Positions 11,501 to 21,866 of a stretch of DNA of 64,000 nt are shown here, piece by piece. The notes below the pieces were generated by a model. That model was not told where the DNA came from. It searched no databases and worked only from the letters and a program-made list of their open reading frames with translations. Source of the stretch: Desmodesmus armatus (Eukaryota > Chlorophyta > Chlorophyceae > Sphaeropleales > Scenedesmaceae); contig VIIQ02000191.1 in assembly GCA_007449985.2 (NCBI GenBank), positions 1 to 64,000 of the forward strand. Reading direction: 5' to 3'. A program made the translations under genes and the position numbers. Position 1 is the stretch's first letter; every line of letters begins with the position of its first letter.

Positions 11501-13128
11501 CTTGACAAACACCGCCAGGCTGGTGAGCACCTCCCTGCTGAGGCCACTGAAGGCTGGCAAGCTGGACAGGAAGCCCAGCAGCTCCTCCAGGGCAGACACC
11601 TGGGGGGGGGGGAGTGTCAGAGCGTGGGGAGGGGGAATTGTTGTGTGTGGGTGGGGGCAGGGGGGGGGGGGGGCAGGGGGCCCAGGGGGCAGTGCGGCAC
11701 ACACACTTGTCAATGGCTCCGAGTCCCTCAGCAGCCTTCCACAGCAGACACCTGGTGTAAGGGCGGGGAGCATTACAGGGGGGGGGGGGTTGGAGGGGGG
11801 GAGGGGGAGTACACATGTGTGCCTGTACAGGCATTCAATGCCTGTAATTAATTAATTCATTCATGCGGCATGCACACGTCAAGGACTCCCTCAGCAGCTC
11901 CTCTAGGGCAGACACCTGGTGCGGGGGTAGGGGTGCTAGGGGCAGCAGGGGCTTTGATGACTCATGTGTGGGAGACCAGCAGTGCTGCACCATCCGAGGC
12001 GGCCTGCTGCTGGATGAAGTAAGGCTTGCACAGCACCCGACTTGCTGGAAAGGTGCCCTACAGGGTAGCCCTACAGTGCTGGAAGGCACCCAACAGTGTA
12101 GCCCTCTGAAGTTGCTCCTGTGGTCAACCCACCAGCGCAGCACGACCCAGCCCATAACCCCAACCCCCACCACCCACCTGCAGGGCCCGCACGGTGCTGT
12201 CGTAGCAGGACCTGCTGATCTTGATCAGCAGCGCACTACTGCTGCTGCTGCTGCCGCTGCTGCTGCTGCCGTCAGGCCCCTCTGCAGAGGTCTCTGGGGC
12301 CACCACCACTGTGGCGGTGCGCACTGCTGAGCACTGCAGCAGGGCCAGCTCCCTGGGTGACACAAGCAACGTGGTCAAGACAGGACACAACACCAGAATG
12401 ACTGGTGCTTTTCCAAGCACCACGGTGTGGCATGCACTGGAGCCAGCACCTTTACAACTTCTCACACTCGAGATATTTTGTGACTGTCTGTAGGGTTGCA
12501 TCAGCTGGACTCAATCTGATACTATGCTGAGCATCTCACACCGTAGGGGCCCTACCAAGTGAAGTTGAAGCCACAGATTGCACATGATCAAAGCAGAACT
12601 CTGGCAACCAACATAGCCATGCTTGAAGTGAACACCATCGACACAGCAAACTTACTGGAAGAGGAAACTCACCCAAAGCTGTCTCCAGTGCCCAGCGCCC
12701 TGATCACAGGGCCATAGCGCGCAGTGTAGCAGCCAGGCCCTGCCACACCCACCCTGCAGGCAGCTCCGCCACCTGGCAGCTGCAGCTCAACACCCTGCTG
12801 CTGCTCCTGCCGTGCAGACTCTTGAAAGGACTCCTTTGGGCCTCCAGGGCCCGCCATCTGACAGGAGGACGCGCCAACCCCTGTACTGGCTGTGCTCGTG
12901 GCCAGATCAACGCTGTCCAGCAGGCTGCTGTCCATAGAGTCCTCCTGGCCCAGGGCCCCGTCACATGACAGCACATCCATGCTGCTGTCCTGCCAGCCGG
13001 CATTGGACAGCCCAGTGGGCTCTGCGGTGACGGTGCGGTCAGTCAGACAGCCGTCGCCTGAAAAGGCGTTAGGGCCGGCATTAGGGCATTTAGTGTGGGT
13101 GCTCCTGGGGCTGCGAGCCGTCACGCTG

Positions 13129-13162
<34 letters not shown>

Positions 13163-16100
13163 TGTGGCTCTGCTGGTTGTTGAAGCTGCTGCCCTGGGAG
13201 CCACTGAAGCCCTTGCGTGATGCACCAGCCAGCATCCTGCAGGCACAGCAGCACCGCGTGGCCCACATACACCCTGGTGACGATCCAGCCTGAGTTGATC
13301 GCTGGCGCCAATAGGACAATGAGTCATGTCACAAAGGGACAGGCTGTCTAGCAATCATCCACATAGTCTGCACCGCCTGCCTGAAAGGGTCTCAGGCTCG
13401 GAGCCCGCCCATCCTTGTCAGCACACAGCAGTGTGGTACATGACTCAGCGGATCACCTGCTGCTGACAACACAACCCAGCCCGACACACCTCTTGCTGAG
13501 CTCCCGAGTGATCTTGAGGCTGCTGCTCTTGTTCAGCCGCCGCGGCAGGCCCTTCCTCTCAAGGAACTCCGCCACCGCCTGCAGCAGCCCCTCCAGGTTG
13601 GCCCGCGCCCCAATCTCTGCCATCAGCGTCCTGCTCACATCCGCAGGGTCCTTCAGAACAGAACAGTACAGTACAGTAAACAGTTACTGTTACAATTACA
13701 GTATTTGGCACGGCAAGCCGTGCAACCCGCAAAGTATACTGATTGTGGGAGGGGATCCCAAACCTCAGCACTAGCCAGCAAGCCAAGGGCTCATGAGGAT
13801 GCCCCGCATGGCCTTCAACCTGTCGTACTCCAGTCTCTCACCTTCACTCCTAGAGCTGCCAGGTGAAGCTTCACAGCCTCCACGGGGTCTGTGGCGGCGG
13901 CTGCAGCCGCCAGCAGCTGCGCGGCGGCTGCGGCGGCTGTCCGGGGGTACAGGGGCTCGGCGGGGCGGAGCTTGAATCTTGTGAATCATTCAGACTGATG
14001 CCAGGATTGTGTCCAGCAGTGCTGTCAGCTGCGGGTGCGAGCGCGCCGGAGGGGCTGCTTGGGGTGGAGGTGTCGTCGGGGCTGTCGAGGGAGTCGGAGC
14101 TGGAGCGGCCTGCTACGACAGTTGCTGCTGCTACAGCCGCCTCGTCAGCGCCAGCAGGGAGTGGTGCCAGGGGGGCTTGTGCTGGGCCTGTGCTGCTGCT
14201 GGTGGTGCCGCTGCCAGGGAGCTTGCCGCTGGTGCTGCTGTTGTTGCCAGGGGTGGCAGCTGCAGTGGCGAGGTTGGCGGCGTTGTCACGGGCTGCCTTC
14301 CACACCTGCATGCGTACACGTTGCACATGTGCAGTGCCAACCCTTGAAGTCTTCATGAATGTTCTGAGGCAACCTGCTTCAACTTTGGCACTAGCCTGTG
14401 ATCCAAGGGCTCCCAAATGGGCCCCAGGCCTCAGGCTGCTGGCCTATTCCTGGACTTATCCCCGATCTCTCAGGCGAACACAAAGGCGGTCGATATCACT
14501 CGCCAAGGCAGCCATAGCTCGAGGGTATGATTGCTAGGAACCCTCACCTTTGCTGCTGCCTTGCCCGGCATCTCCTTCATATGTTTGATACCCCATCCCC
14601 TTATGTCAGGCGTAGAGGCCATCAAAATCACTTGCTAAGCCAGGGCCTGAGTGCCCAGAGCCCTCCTCACCTTTGCTGCTGCCTTGCCCAGCATCTCCTC
14701 CATGGCTGCGTAGGCCTTGCTGTCGGCCGCCTCCTCCTCTGCCACAGCTGCCTGTGCATGGTGCTGCACAGCCTGCTCACGCACCTACACAGACACCATA
14801 TCAGCGTACTGCTTAGTAAGTATGCAAGCGTAATAACATGCGTCATGAACAGGGTGACCAGAGCATGTGGCTCCTGTGGGGCCTGCGCCAACGAGTAAGA
14901 TTAGCAGAGAGTACTCGGCTAATCTGAAAAGATTTGAGTGAGTGCACTGAGCACAGAGAGGCACGTAGTCAAACACTGTCATAAACCTAATACCTTCAAC
15001 CAACAGGACACTAGATCTAGTGAACCAACAGGATGAGCCAGTTTCTACTGGCTACAGTATCCTTCTTCGCTATCAATTTTTCGTGTCCAAACACCCGCCC
15101 ATCCCAACCCCGGGGGTGGCTCTCCTGTTAGTGTGTGAACAGCCTGGCAGTCCCAAAACCCTGGTGAAAAGGGGTTTGTATGCAGACTGCCACGTCCACA
15201 GACATTTTATCGAGGTGAAATGTGGATGTGGCAACATGAGGTGACTCATGCTACATAAAAGCATTAAAACCCTTTCTGTTCACTAGGGATACATGTGTGG
15301 CCTCACTGCCCATCGGTAGTGCAGGTTGAGCTGCCTTTTGCAGTGACTGGGGCAGTTCACACACTAACATTCCTAGCCAAATTTATAAAACAGAGCAATG
15401 ATGAGAAGTGGGCCGCAATACATATCCCCTCTGGGGAGAATTCAACAGCCACCATGGCTGAGCACTACGGCACCCGGATCTGAGCTCAGTGCACGTTGCA
15501 TTCAAATGCCCACACGTTACTAGGGGGTCAAGTTCGGCAATTGCTTGCCCGCTTGAGCAAGCTGTAGGGCCGTTGAGCAGTCGCTGTCAGGCAGCTATCT
15601 GCCTGACAGTGTGGCAAGCGCGCAAGCGGGGGTAAGGGCTTTTACCTCTCTTCCAAACATCCTGCACCCAACCCCCATCCGGCCTGCCTGGGGTTCATCA
15701 CATCTCTGCATCTCTGAGCTACTGTGGGCACTATCTTCACCCGCACTCAGTGCAAGTTGCAGTGCAGCTACACACAACTGTCACAGTTGTGGCGCTGCGG
15801 CATCGACCTGCCACATGTACGCGCCAGCTGTGCAGATATGACAAGCCCCGCACCCACCTGTTGGCGCCACTTGCTCGCGAAGACAGCCGCCAGGGGCGTC
15901 ATGCCTCCCTCCAGGCCCCAGTGTGGGTCAGAGGCTGTGGCAGCTGAGCTGGCATCTGCCATGAACTTGGCCGTCCAGTACAGGCCGTCCCGCTCCACCA
16001 GACTGCCCTGGCCCTTGCTGCTGCCCTTGTCCTGAACCACAGGGGTGGAACTTGAAGCCTCCTGCAGTACATGAAAATACACAACATGCTTGAAGCTGTG

Positions 16101-19100
16101 TTGCTAGGTATGCCAGCACATGGTGAGAAATCAATTTCATACGGTATGAACTGGTCCAGTGATTGAGCTTCCGAAGTCCTATGAGACAGCTGATGCAAAA
16201 CATGGCTGCCGCAAGCTTGCAGCTAGGCAGGGCCAAGACTCTAGAGCAGGTGCATGCAGTAACCAGTGCTGGTGTGAACAGTAGCAGTGGCCTACGCATT
16301 GCATCGGCGGGAGCCAGGCGGCCTGCGCAAGCAGGATGTGTCTCCAAGACTGAGTCAGCCCCTCACCTGCAGCCTCTCGGCCTGCAGCGCTGTCCTCACA
16401 GCATCCAGCCTGCCCTGCTCCTTTGCAGTAAACGCAGCCCCCTCCCAAGTTGTGCGCCGACTGCCCTTCAGCTGCCCATGCAGGCCTGACAGCCCGCTGC
16501 TGCTGCCGCTGCCGTTGCAGCCATCACAGCTGCCTGACGGACCCGCACATGCAGCATCTGCGGTCGCCCTCATCTGCCGCACGCCTGGTAGTCACACAGA
16601 GAGCATACATGAGGTGCTGTGGCTGTAGCACGTGCTGCTGTGAAGCGCGACGCGGTCATGCCTGCCATTTCGGGTAATCTCTGGCGGCTGATCTCGACCG
16701 CCCCCACACCTTGCCTGAGAGACTGCGGTACGACAAGTTGAAGGCCCTGTGGGCACCTTCATGAGCCCTTGGCTCGCTGGCTAGTGCCGAGGTTGGGACC
16801 CTGTCCCTAATTACGGTAGTGTACTGTACTGTATTCCATGGTAGTATGGCACCTAAGAGTCAGGCCAAGGACACAAACGCGTGTTGAGGGTGCAAACACA
16901 CCTGTAGGTTGTCCGCCTGGTCCGACCTGAGTCGCTGCTGCAGGACCCCCTCCTGATGCACCAGAAGCTGACCCCAGGGGCGGTGCTGGCATGTCCTGCA
17001 GGTTCTGTCCTGCAGCTGTGCTGGCCTGCAGAGGCCTCGCCCTGACTTGCAGAGAGCCCGACACCACGACATACATCGCGTCCCCCTTGTCGTCTTCTTC
17101 GAACACTACTGCTCCTGCAGGCAGCTGCACCCCCTGGCAGGCCTTGGCCAGGCGGGACCTGACAGGCTGTGGCATGCACTTGAACGCCTGCGCACCATGC
17201 ACACAACCCATGAGCTGTTGATCAGCACAACCATGTGGCTGCATGCATGCAGCTTGTGTTGTAAAAACAAAATATGCCTTTGCAGCATGCAGCATATGCC
17301 TTTGCAGCATGCAGTTCAGCTTGGCAAGCTGTCTGCATGCAGCTTGTGTTGTTGTACTGCCTGCATAGTGTGTACATGCATGGCATATATATGCATGGCA
17401 TATGAGCCATGTACGTGCATGAGCTGACTGTCATCACCTTTGGAAATCCGGCTGCTGACATTACCGTAGCGATATGCACAGACTCCCCGCATAATGCACC
17501 CTAAGGATTCTGCTGTCGTTCATCAAAGTCATGGACATAAGTATGCATGAAACTGTTCAAGTTGTGGCAGCATCTGCAGGCAAAGCGACGCTCTGAACTT
17601 GATTCTTCCTGCAAGCTGCTGCTGCACTGCTCCTTCAACACCGCACCACCATCAACAGCTTCGCAGCCAGCAGGCGTCGCGCCAGCGCCTCTCACCTCAA
17701 GCCCCGAAAACAGCTCCGCAAGGGTCTCCACTTCCTCAGCGCTGCGCGTCCTGCCCCCAACCCGCAGGATCGGCCTGCATGCTGCCGCCAGCACCGCCTG
17801 CAGTGCTGCTGCTGCCAGGGCCTCCCCCTCCTGCGCCTGCTGCTGCAGCCTGTTGAAGCAGGCCCTATCCAGCACCAGCAGCATGCAGCCCTCGTCTCCT
17901 GCAACCACACTCACTGGCCGCTGCTGTGCTGGGTTGACCAGCGCTGCTTCGCCAAAGCTGTCACCCCTGCTGAGCCAGCCCAGCTGTGTTGACTCTGCAG
18001 CACGCAGGAAAGCAGGCAGCAAGTCCAGAGGCTTGTTTGCTGCAAGTTGCTTGCAGCCTAGGTGCCAGCTGCAATATTATAGGAGGTGTGCATGTGCACA
18101 GCAGCGCATCTATTTGATACACTGCTGGCCACTGCTAGATTCTACAAGTGGCCGGCAAGGCAAGTGCTGCCTGGGGACCATCTCAAGCTGAGAAGATGCT
18201 GCAGTGGCCAAGCATGGCTTGAGGCCAGCACACGCCAATGCACTGTGCCTGCCTCGCTGAGCACTGCATAGCATGTGCGCATGAACATGCAGCTGCACAT
18301 GCAGCCATGCAGTGCTTGCCGAACCACATGCGGAACACGCACCTGCCAGCTGCTGCTGCACCATCTGCTCCACAGTCACCCTCCTGCTGCCAACAGCACG
18401 GCCTGTCACAGCCCCTGAGACAGTTGTAGACACCCTCCTGCTGCCTGCCACGCTGCTGCCTGCTGCTGTTCCCGCCAAGGTCAGCACAGCTTTTCCTGCA
18501 GCATGCAGCTGTCCTGCAGGTCCCCCCAGCTCTACTGTGCCTCTCCTTGAGTTTCCTTGCTGTGCTGGAAGTGCGGCAGTGCCTGTGCTGGGACCCACTG
18601 CACCTGTTGCTAGGGCAAACTGCTGCGTCTGCATCTCAAGTGTTGCTCTGTGAGATACTGGGTGGCTTTGGGTGCCGTGCCTGCTGCTGCTTCCACTGCT
18701 GCTGGTGCTGGCGCCTGCTGCTGCCGAAGAACCAGATGCATGGCTGGTGCTGGCGTCTGCATGCTTCAGCACGGAGCAGTAGCCCTTGACGACGACATAC
18801 CTGTACAGCAAACAAAAGAGTACACAACAACAGCAGTGCTACTACTAAGCTTTGAGATGTACTAGTTGTTGAAGGGGCTGCTGCATGGGCTGCTGCCTGC
18901 TGTTCCGCAACAGCGGTACAGCATCTGGGGTTGCCGCAGGAGCGAGCCACTGCAGTTGCCTGAGAGCGGCTGTGAAAGGTCTTCCCTGCGTGCCACCAAC
19001 CTCCCTAGTTCCTGCTACTGTTCCGGCTTACATGCAATCCCCGACCTGGCCTTGGGTGTAGATGGGTTGCAAGGCGTCCACCCATAGGTACCCTGCGAGG

Positions 19101-19643
19101 GAGACACCACAAAGGGCTTGTCAAACTTTCAAGGTCAACTTTGCCTGACTGACAGCATGCACAACACATGCAGGATTCTGCTGAGACACAACCTGGACAG
19201 CTCTGCAATAGTGCTTATGCCTGCTTGCTGTAGGGCTCACCAACGCGGCTGCACAGCTGCTGCACCACATCCTGCCGCATGCTGGGTCCAAAAAAGGGAC
19301 CGCAGTTGGCGATGAGCCATGATGCCAGAAGCTCCACATCTGCATCTAACCGATCGAAGCTCCTGCATTTGGTTTAGAAGCACAAGTTGTGTGTCTGGGT
19401 GGCAGGGGAGGGCAAGCGCACACAGGTGCTGCAACAGCAGTAGGAGATGCAACACAGGATGCCGGCTGATATGCCAGCCCAAGCTGCTAGACCATGCACC
19501 TTCAGGGGATCCCATAACCTAGTTTCAGCATGTGGCATCTTCAAACACAGTGTCAGCTCGGACCATCTGTTCAGACAGTAGTACTAGTTTTGAGCAGCAT
19601 ACCTCTTTGCGAGAACAGCTAGGGCAGCCGACTCGTCCTCCAT
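8544..19643 (-). CDS. Multi-domain cyclic-nucleotide-binding protein (18 exons, 3' end open)
   Basis: Exons (minus): 19,643-19,603; 19,362-19,241; 19,092-19,032; 18,800-18,343; 18,039-17,696; 17,187-16,902; 16,584-16,367; 16,061-15,858; 14,784-14,671; 14,305-13,842; 13,650-13,490; 13,236-12,673; 12,352-12,178; 11,599-11,429; 10,960-10,436; 10,197-9,967; 9,847-8,880; 8,755-8,544. The start MEDESAALAVLAKR is the only ATG in phase. CNB domain 1 has GDCMYVVVKG (about residues 72-81), then GDSFGEAALVNPAQQR (253-268). Domain 2 starts FEEDDKGDAMYVVVSG in exon 6, and its FGELALL...RTATVVV phosphate-binding cassette lies in exons 12-13. Domain 3 spans exons 14-16 with a degenerate cassette. Such domains bind cAMP or cGMP; no kinase, channel or cyclase domain is visible. 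Exon 10 changes frame once, so it hides a short intron (about 14,120-13,985) or an indel. Confidence 0.78.
11284..11307 (-). repeat. echo of exon 14 3' end with donor
   Basis: On the minus strand CTCGTCATCATACAGGTGTG copies the true exon end at 11,446-11,425 (CTCGTCATCATACAGGTGCG), including its splice donor, about 140 bp further into the intron. No open coding context continues from the copy. Confidence 0.8.
11724..11920 (-). repeat. two echoes of exon 14 5' end with acceptor
   Basis: The true exon 14 begins after a C-rich tract at 11,599 with CAG/GTGTCTGCCCTGGAGG (VSALEELLG). Copies of acceptor plus exon start occur upstream at 11,757-11,724 (CCAG/GTGTCTGCTGTGGAAGG) and 11,920-11,885 (CCAG/GTGTCTGCCCTAGAGG). 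Spacing is about 155-165 bp. The second copy stays open for about 17 codons and then stops; the first shifts frame at once. Confidence 0.85.
13655..13810 (+). repeat. dispersed hairpin repeat, copy 1
   Basis: Lies in the intron between exons 10 and 11. It has a TACAG pentamer-like tail and GTTACTGTTACA blocks, then the palindrome GGCACGGCAAGCCGTGC, then AACCCGCAAAG, then a GCCAAGGGCTCATGAGG end. The same ordered parts occur at five other places in the window, in both orientations. No coding capacity, so a short non-autonomous element is the simplest reading. Confidence 0.7.
14541..14582 (-). repeat. echo of exon 9 3' end with donor
   Basis: The true exon 9 end (minus, 14,704-14,671 plus donor) reads EMLGKAAAK/GTGAGG. 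A near-identical copy of the last 35 or so bases and the donor (GGCAGCAGCAAAGGTGAGGG) lies at 14,582-14,541, about 120 bp into the intron. The copy has no coding sequence leading into it. Confidence 0.85.
15584..15609. repeat. 10-bp perfect hairpin in intron 8
   Basis: CTGTCAGGCA, a six-base loop and TGCCTGACAG form a perfect inverted repeat in the 1.07-kb intron between exons 8 and 9 (15,857-14,785). The rest of that intron shows no coding sequence or recognised element; it is less CAG-rich than its surroundings. Confidence 0.6.
16700..16850 (-). repeat. dispersed hairpin repeat, copy 2 (partial)
   Basis: Shares GTACGACAAGTTGAAGGCC, CTCATGAGCC-type, GGCTCGCTGGCTAG and GTACTGTACTGTA segments with the copies at 13,655 and 34,130 (here in the orientation opposite to copy 1). 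The palindrome is missing. It lies in the intron between exons 6 and 7. Confidence 0.65.
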
Positions 19644-20266
19644 TTCGAAAGCTGCTGAAAAGAAACGTTATGATCTCAATACTGCATCACATCCTCAGTC
19701 TGTGTATGTGTGCACAGCCACTACATGTACTTGTACAGCTGAGCTGATCGTTGATCACGACATGTTGCGCGTAGCGCAACGTATCAACAAAATAATTTGA
19801 AAGTGAACATCGCAGCATTGGCATCATGGAGCTCCCATCACGTGGTTAGTCACTGGTGTTTGTGTGAGTGAGTGATGCAGCAGATGTGGCACTCACATTA
19901 CAAAGTACCACATAGGTAGCAAAATTGACATTTGAAACTCCAGCAGGTTTCAAGGCAGCCACCCCCTGGCTGATCAGCCTGTGCATGAACTCCCATGGCC
20001 ACACCGGCACATGATCAAGTGCATTCCCTACAAATGCGACACCCACGATACAAGCCCCCTAAACAGACAAAGCAATACAGTTCTATGACACACATTTCTG
20101 CTGCTGTGTGCAACCCAGCGGTGGTTGCAAGATGTCTGTACACCAATGTCACATAGCAATGCATGATGAATTCGCACCCCAGATGGACAGTCCCTGCATC
20201 ACAATCCTCACACAGATGTCCTCCCAAACACATCAAACACCCCTCATACCCTCACATCAACCCCTC
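19644..20266. other. gap between two minus-strand genes
   Basis: About 620 bases between the stop of the GH79 gene and the start codon of the cyclic-nucleotide gene. It must hold the 3' UTR of the former and the promoter of the latter. A TGTAA motif on the minus strand at 19,900-19,896, about 370 bases past the GH79 stop, fits the usual green-algal polyadenylation signal. A direct TTGATCACGACATGTTGCGC-type AT-poorer stretch near 19,750 shows nothing recognised. Confidence 0.5.
19896..19900 (-). terminator. candidate TGTAA polyadenylation signal (GH79 gene)
   Basis: First minus-strand TGTAA downstream of the stop at 20,267. TGTAA is the common poly(A) signal in chlorophyte algae. Assigned by position only. 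Confidence 0.4.
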
Positions 20267-21830
20267 TCAGTTCACAATTGGTGAACTGGTACCCGAGAGC
20301 GACTGGATATCCATAATCCGCTTGATGCCAGGACACACCTGCGAAGCACGCCTGATCGCTGCTTCATCATACCCAGGAGGCAGCAGCTGGTACCCCCCAA
20401 AACCAGGCACACCCACATTCAGCACAGCAGAGGGGTCCGGATTATTGCCGGCCAGCCCCCCTGCAGGAGGCCACACCAGACCAACACCCGAAGGCCCTTG
20501 TCCCTGAAACTCTGCCGCAAAGGGTTGCGGCACAGGTGGATCCCCAGGCGATACTGTGCCAGGTGGCCTCTGGTAGGTGCGGGAGGGGTTTATCCACTGT
20601 GAGATGCCCCTCTGCACGCTACCTAGCGGGTTGGCAAACGCAACATTGAAGCCGGTCCCCACACTGCCAGAAACATCCACAGACCTTCCCACAGTAGAAC
20701 CGGCACCACTAGTGACCCCAGCACCACTGGGGACACCACTAGTGACACCAGAACCAGCAGCAGGCACAGTGACTGCAGTCCCAGCAGTGCTGCCGCTGCC
20801 TGCAGCAGTACCTCCCACACCCACTCCTGCTGCTACCTGCTGCCCTTGGTAGACACCCATGCCTGCTGCTGGTGTGGCAGCGCTCATGCCGCCTACTGCT
20901 GCACCACCAAGGGCGCCGACAGAGCTGCCAAGTGATGTTGTGATGCCACCTCCTGCTGCTGTGGTGCCACCTAGCCCCACACCACCTGCCTTTCCAGCTT
21001 CAAGAAGTAAAGGACCCAGGCTGCCAGCACCACCACCCCAGCCTACTGCTGCCTGCTGCTGCTGCGGTGTGGCCATGCCGTACTGCTGTGCGGTGGCAGT
21101 GGTGTATTGCTGCTGTGGCATCGCGCTGCCGTACTGCTGTGCTGTGGCAGCAGCGTACTGCTGCGGTGCGGCCACGCCGTACTGCTGTTGCATAGCAGGA
21201 GTGTACTGCTGTGGCATGGCAGTGGCGTATTGCTGTTGCACACCAGCAGCGTACTGCTGTTGCACACCAGCAGCATACTGCTGCTGGGGCATTCCAGTGG
21301 GGGCATACTGCTGCTGAGTCATCCCAGCGGCAGAGTACTGCTGCATCTCCATCTCAGGCATCGCAGCTGCATACTGCAGACCGCTGCTGGCATCAACAGC
21401 ACCCCAGCCATCAGACCCAGGCACCAGCATACCATCTCCAGCAATGCCCACTGCACTGCTGCTGTCGCCCGCCTGCCTCCTGCCCTTGAACAGCTTGTTG
21501 AGCCTTGGGAGCCAGCCAAGCAAGCTCCTGCGCGTGCCCACAAGCTCTTCGTCTGCATAGCTGGAAAGGACCTGCCGGTGCCAGGAGGGTCCCTCAAGAC
21601 CACCTTGCTGCTGTTGCTGCTGCTGGAGTGTTGGCACCTGCCGAGCTCGCTGCTGCCTTGCTGCTGTCTGTTGCACGGTTGCCTGCTGCTGCACCATCTT
21701 GGCCTTGCCTTGGCTGCCTTGGCCAGCAACAGGATGTGTGCTGCGCTGCTGCTGCTGCTGCTGCTGTTGGATGGTTGCACCATGTTGATATGCACTGCCG
21801 CTCTCCAAGCGCAACGCTTGCTGTTGAGTG

Positions 21831-21866
<36 letters not shown>

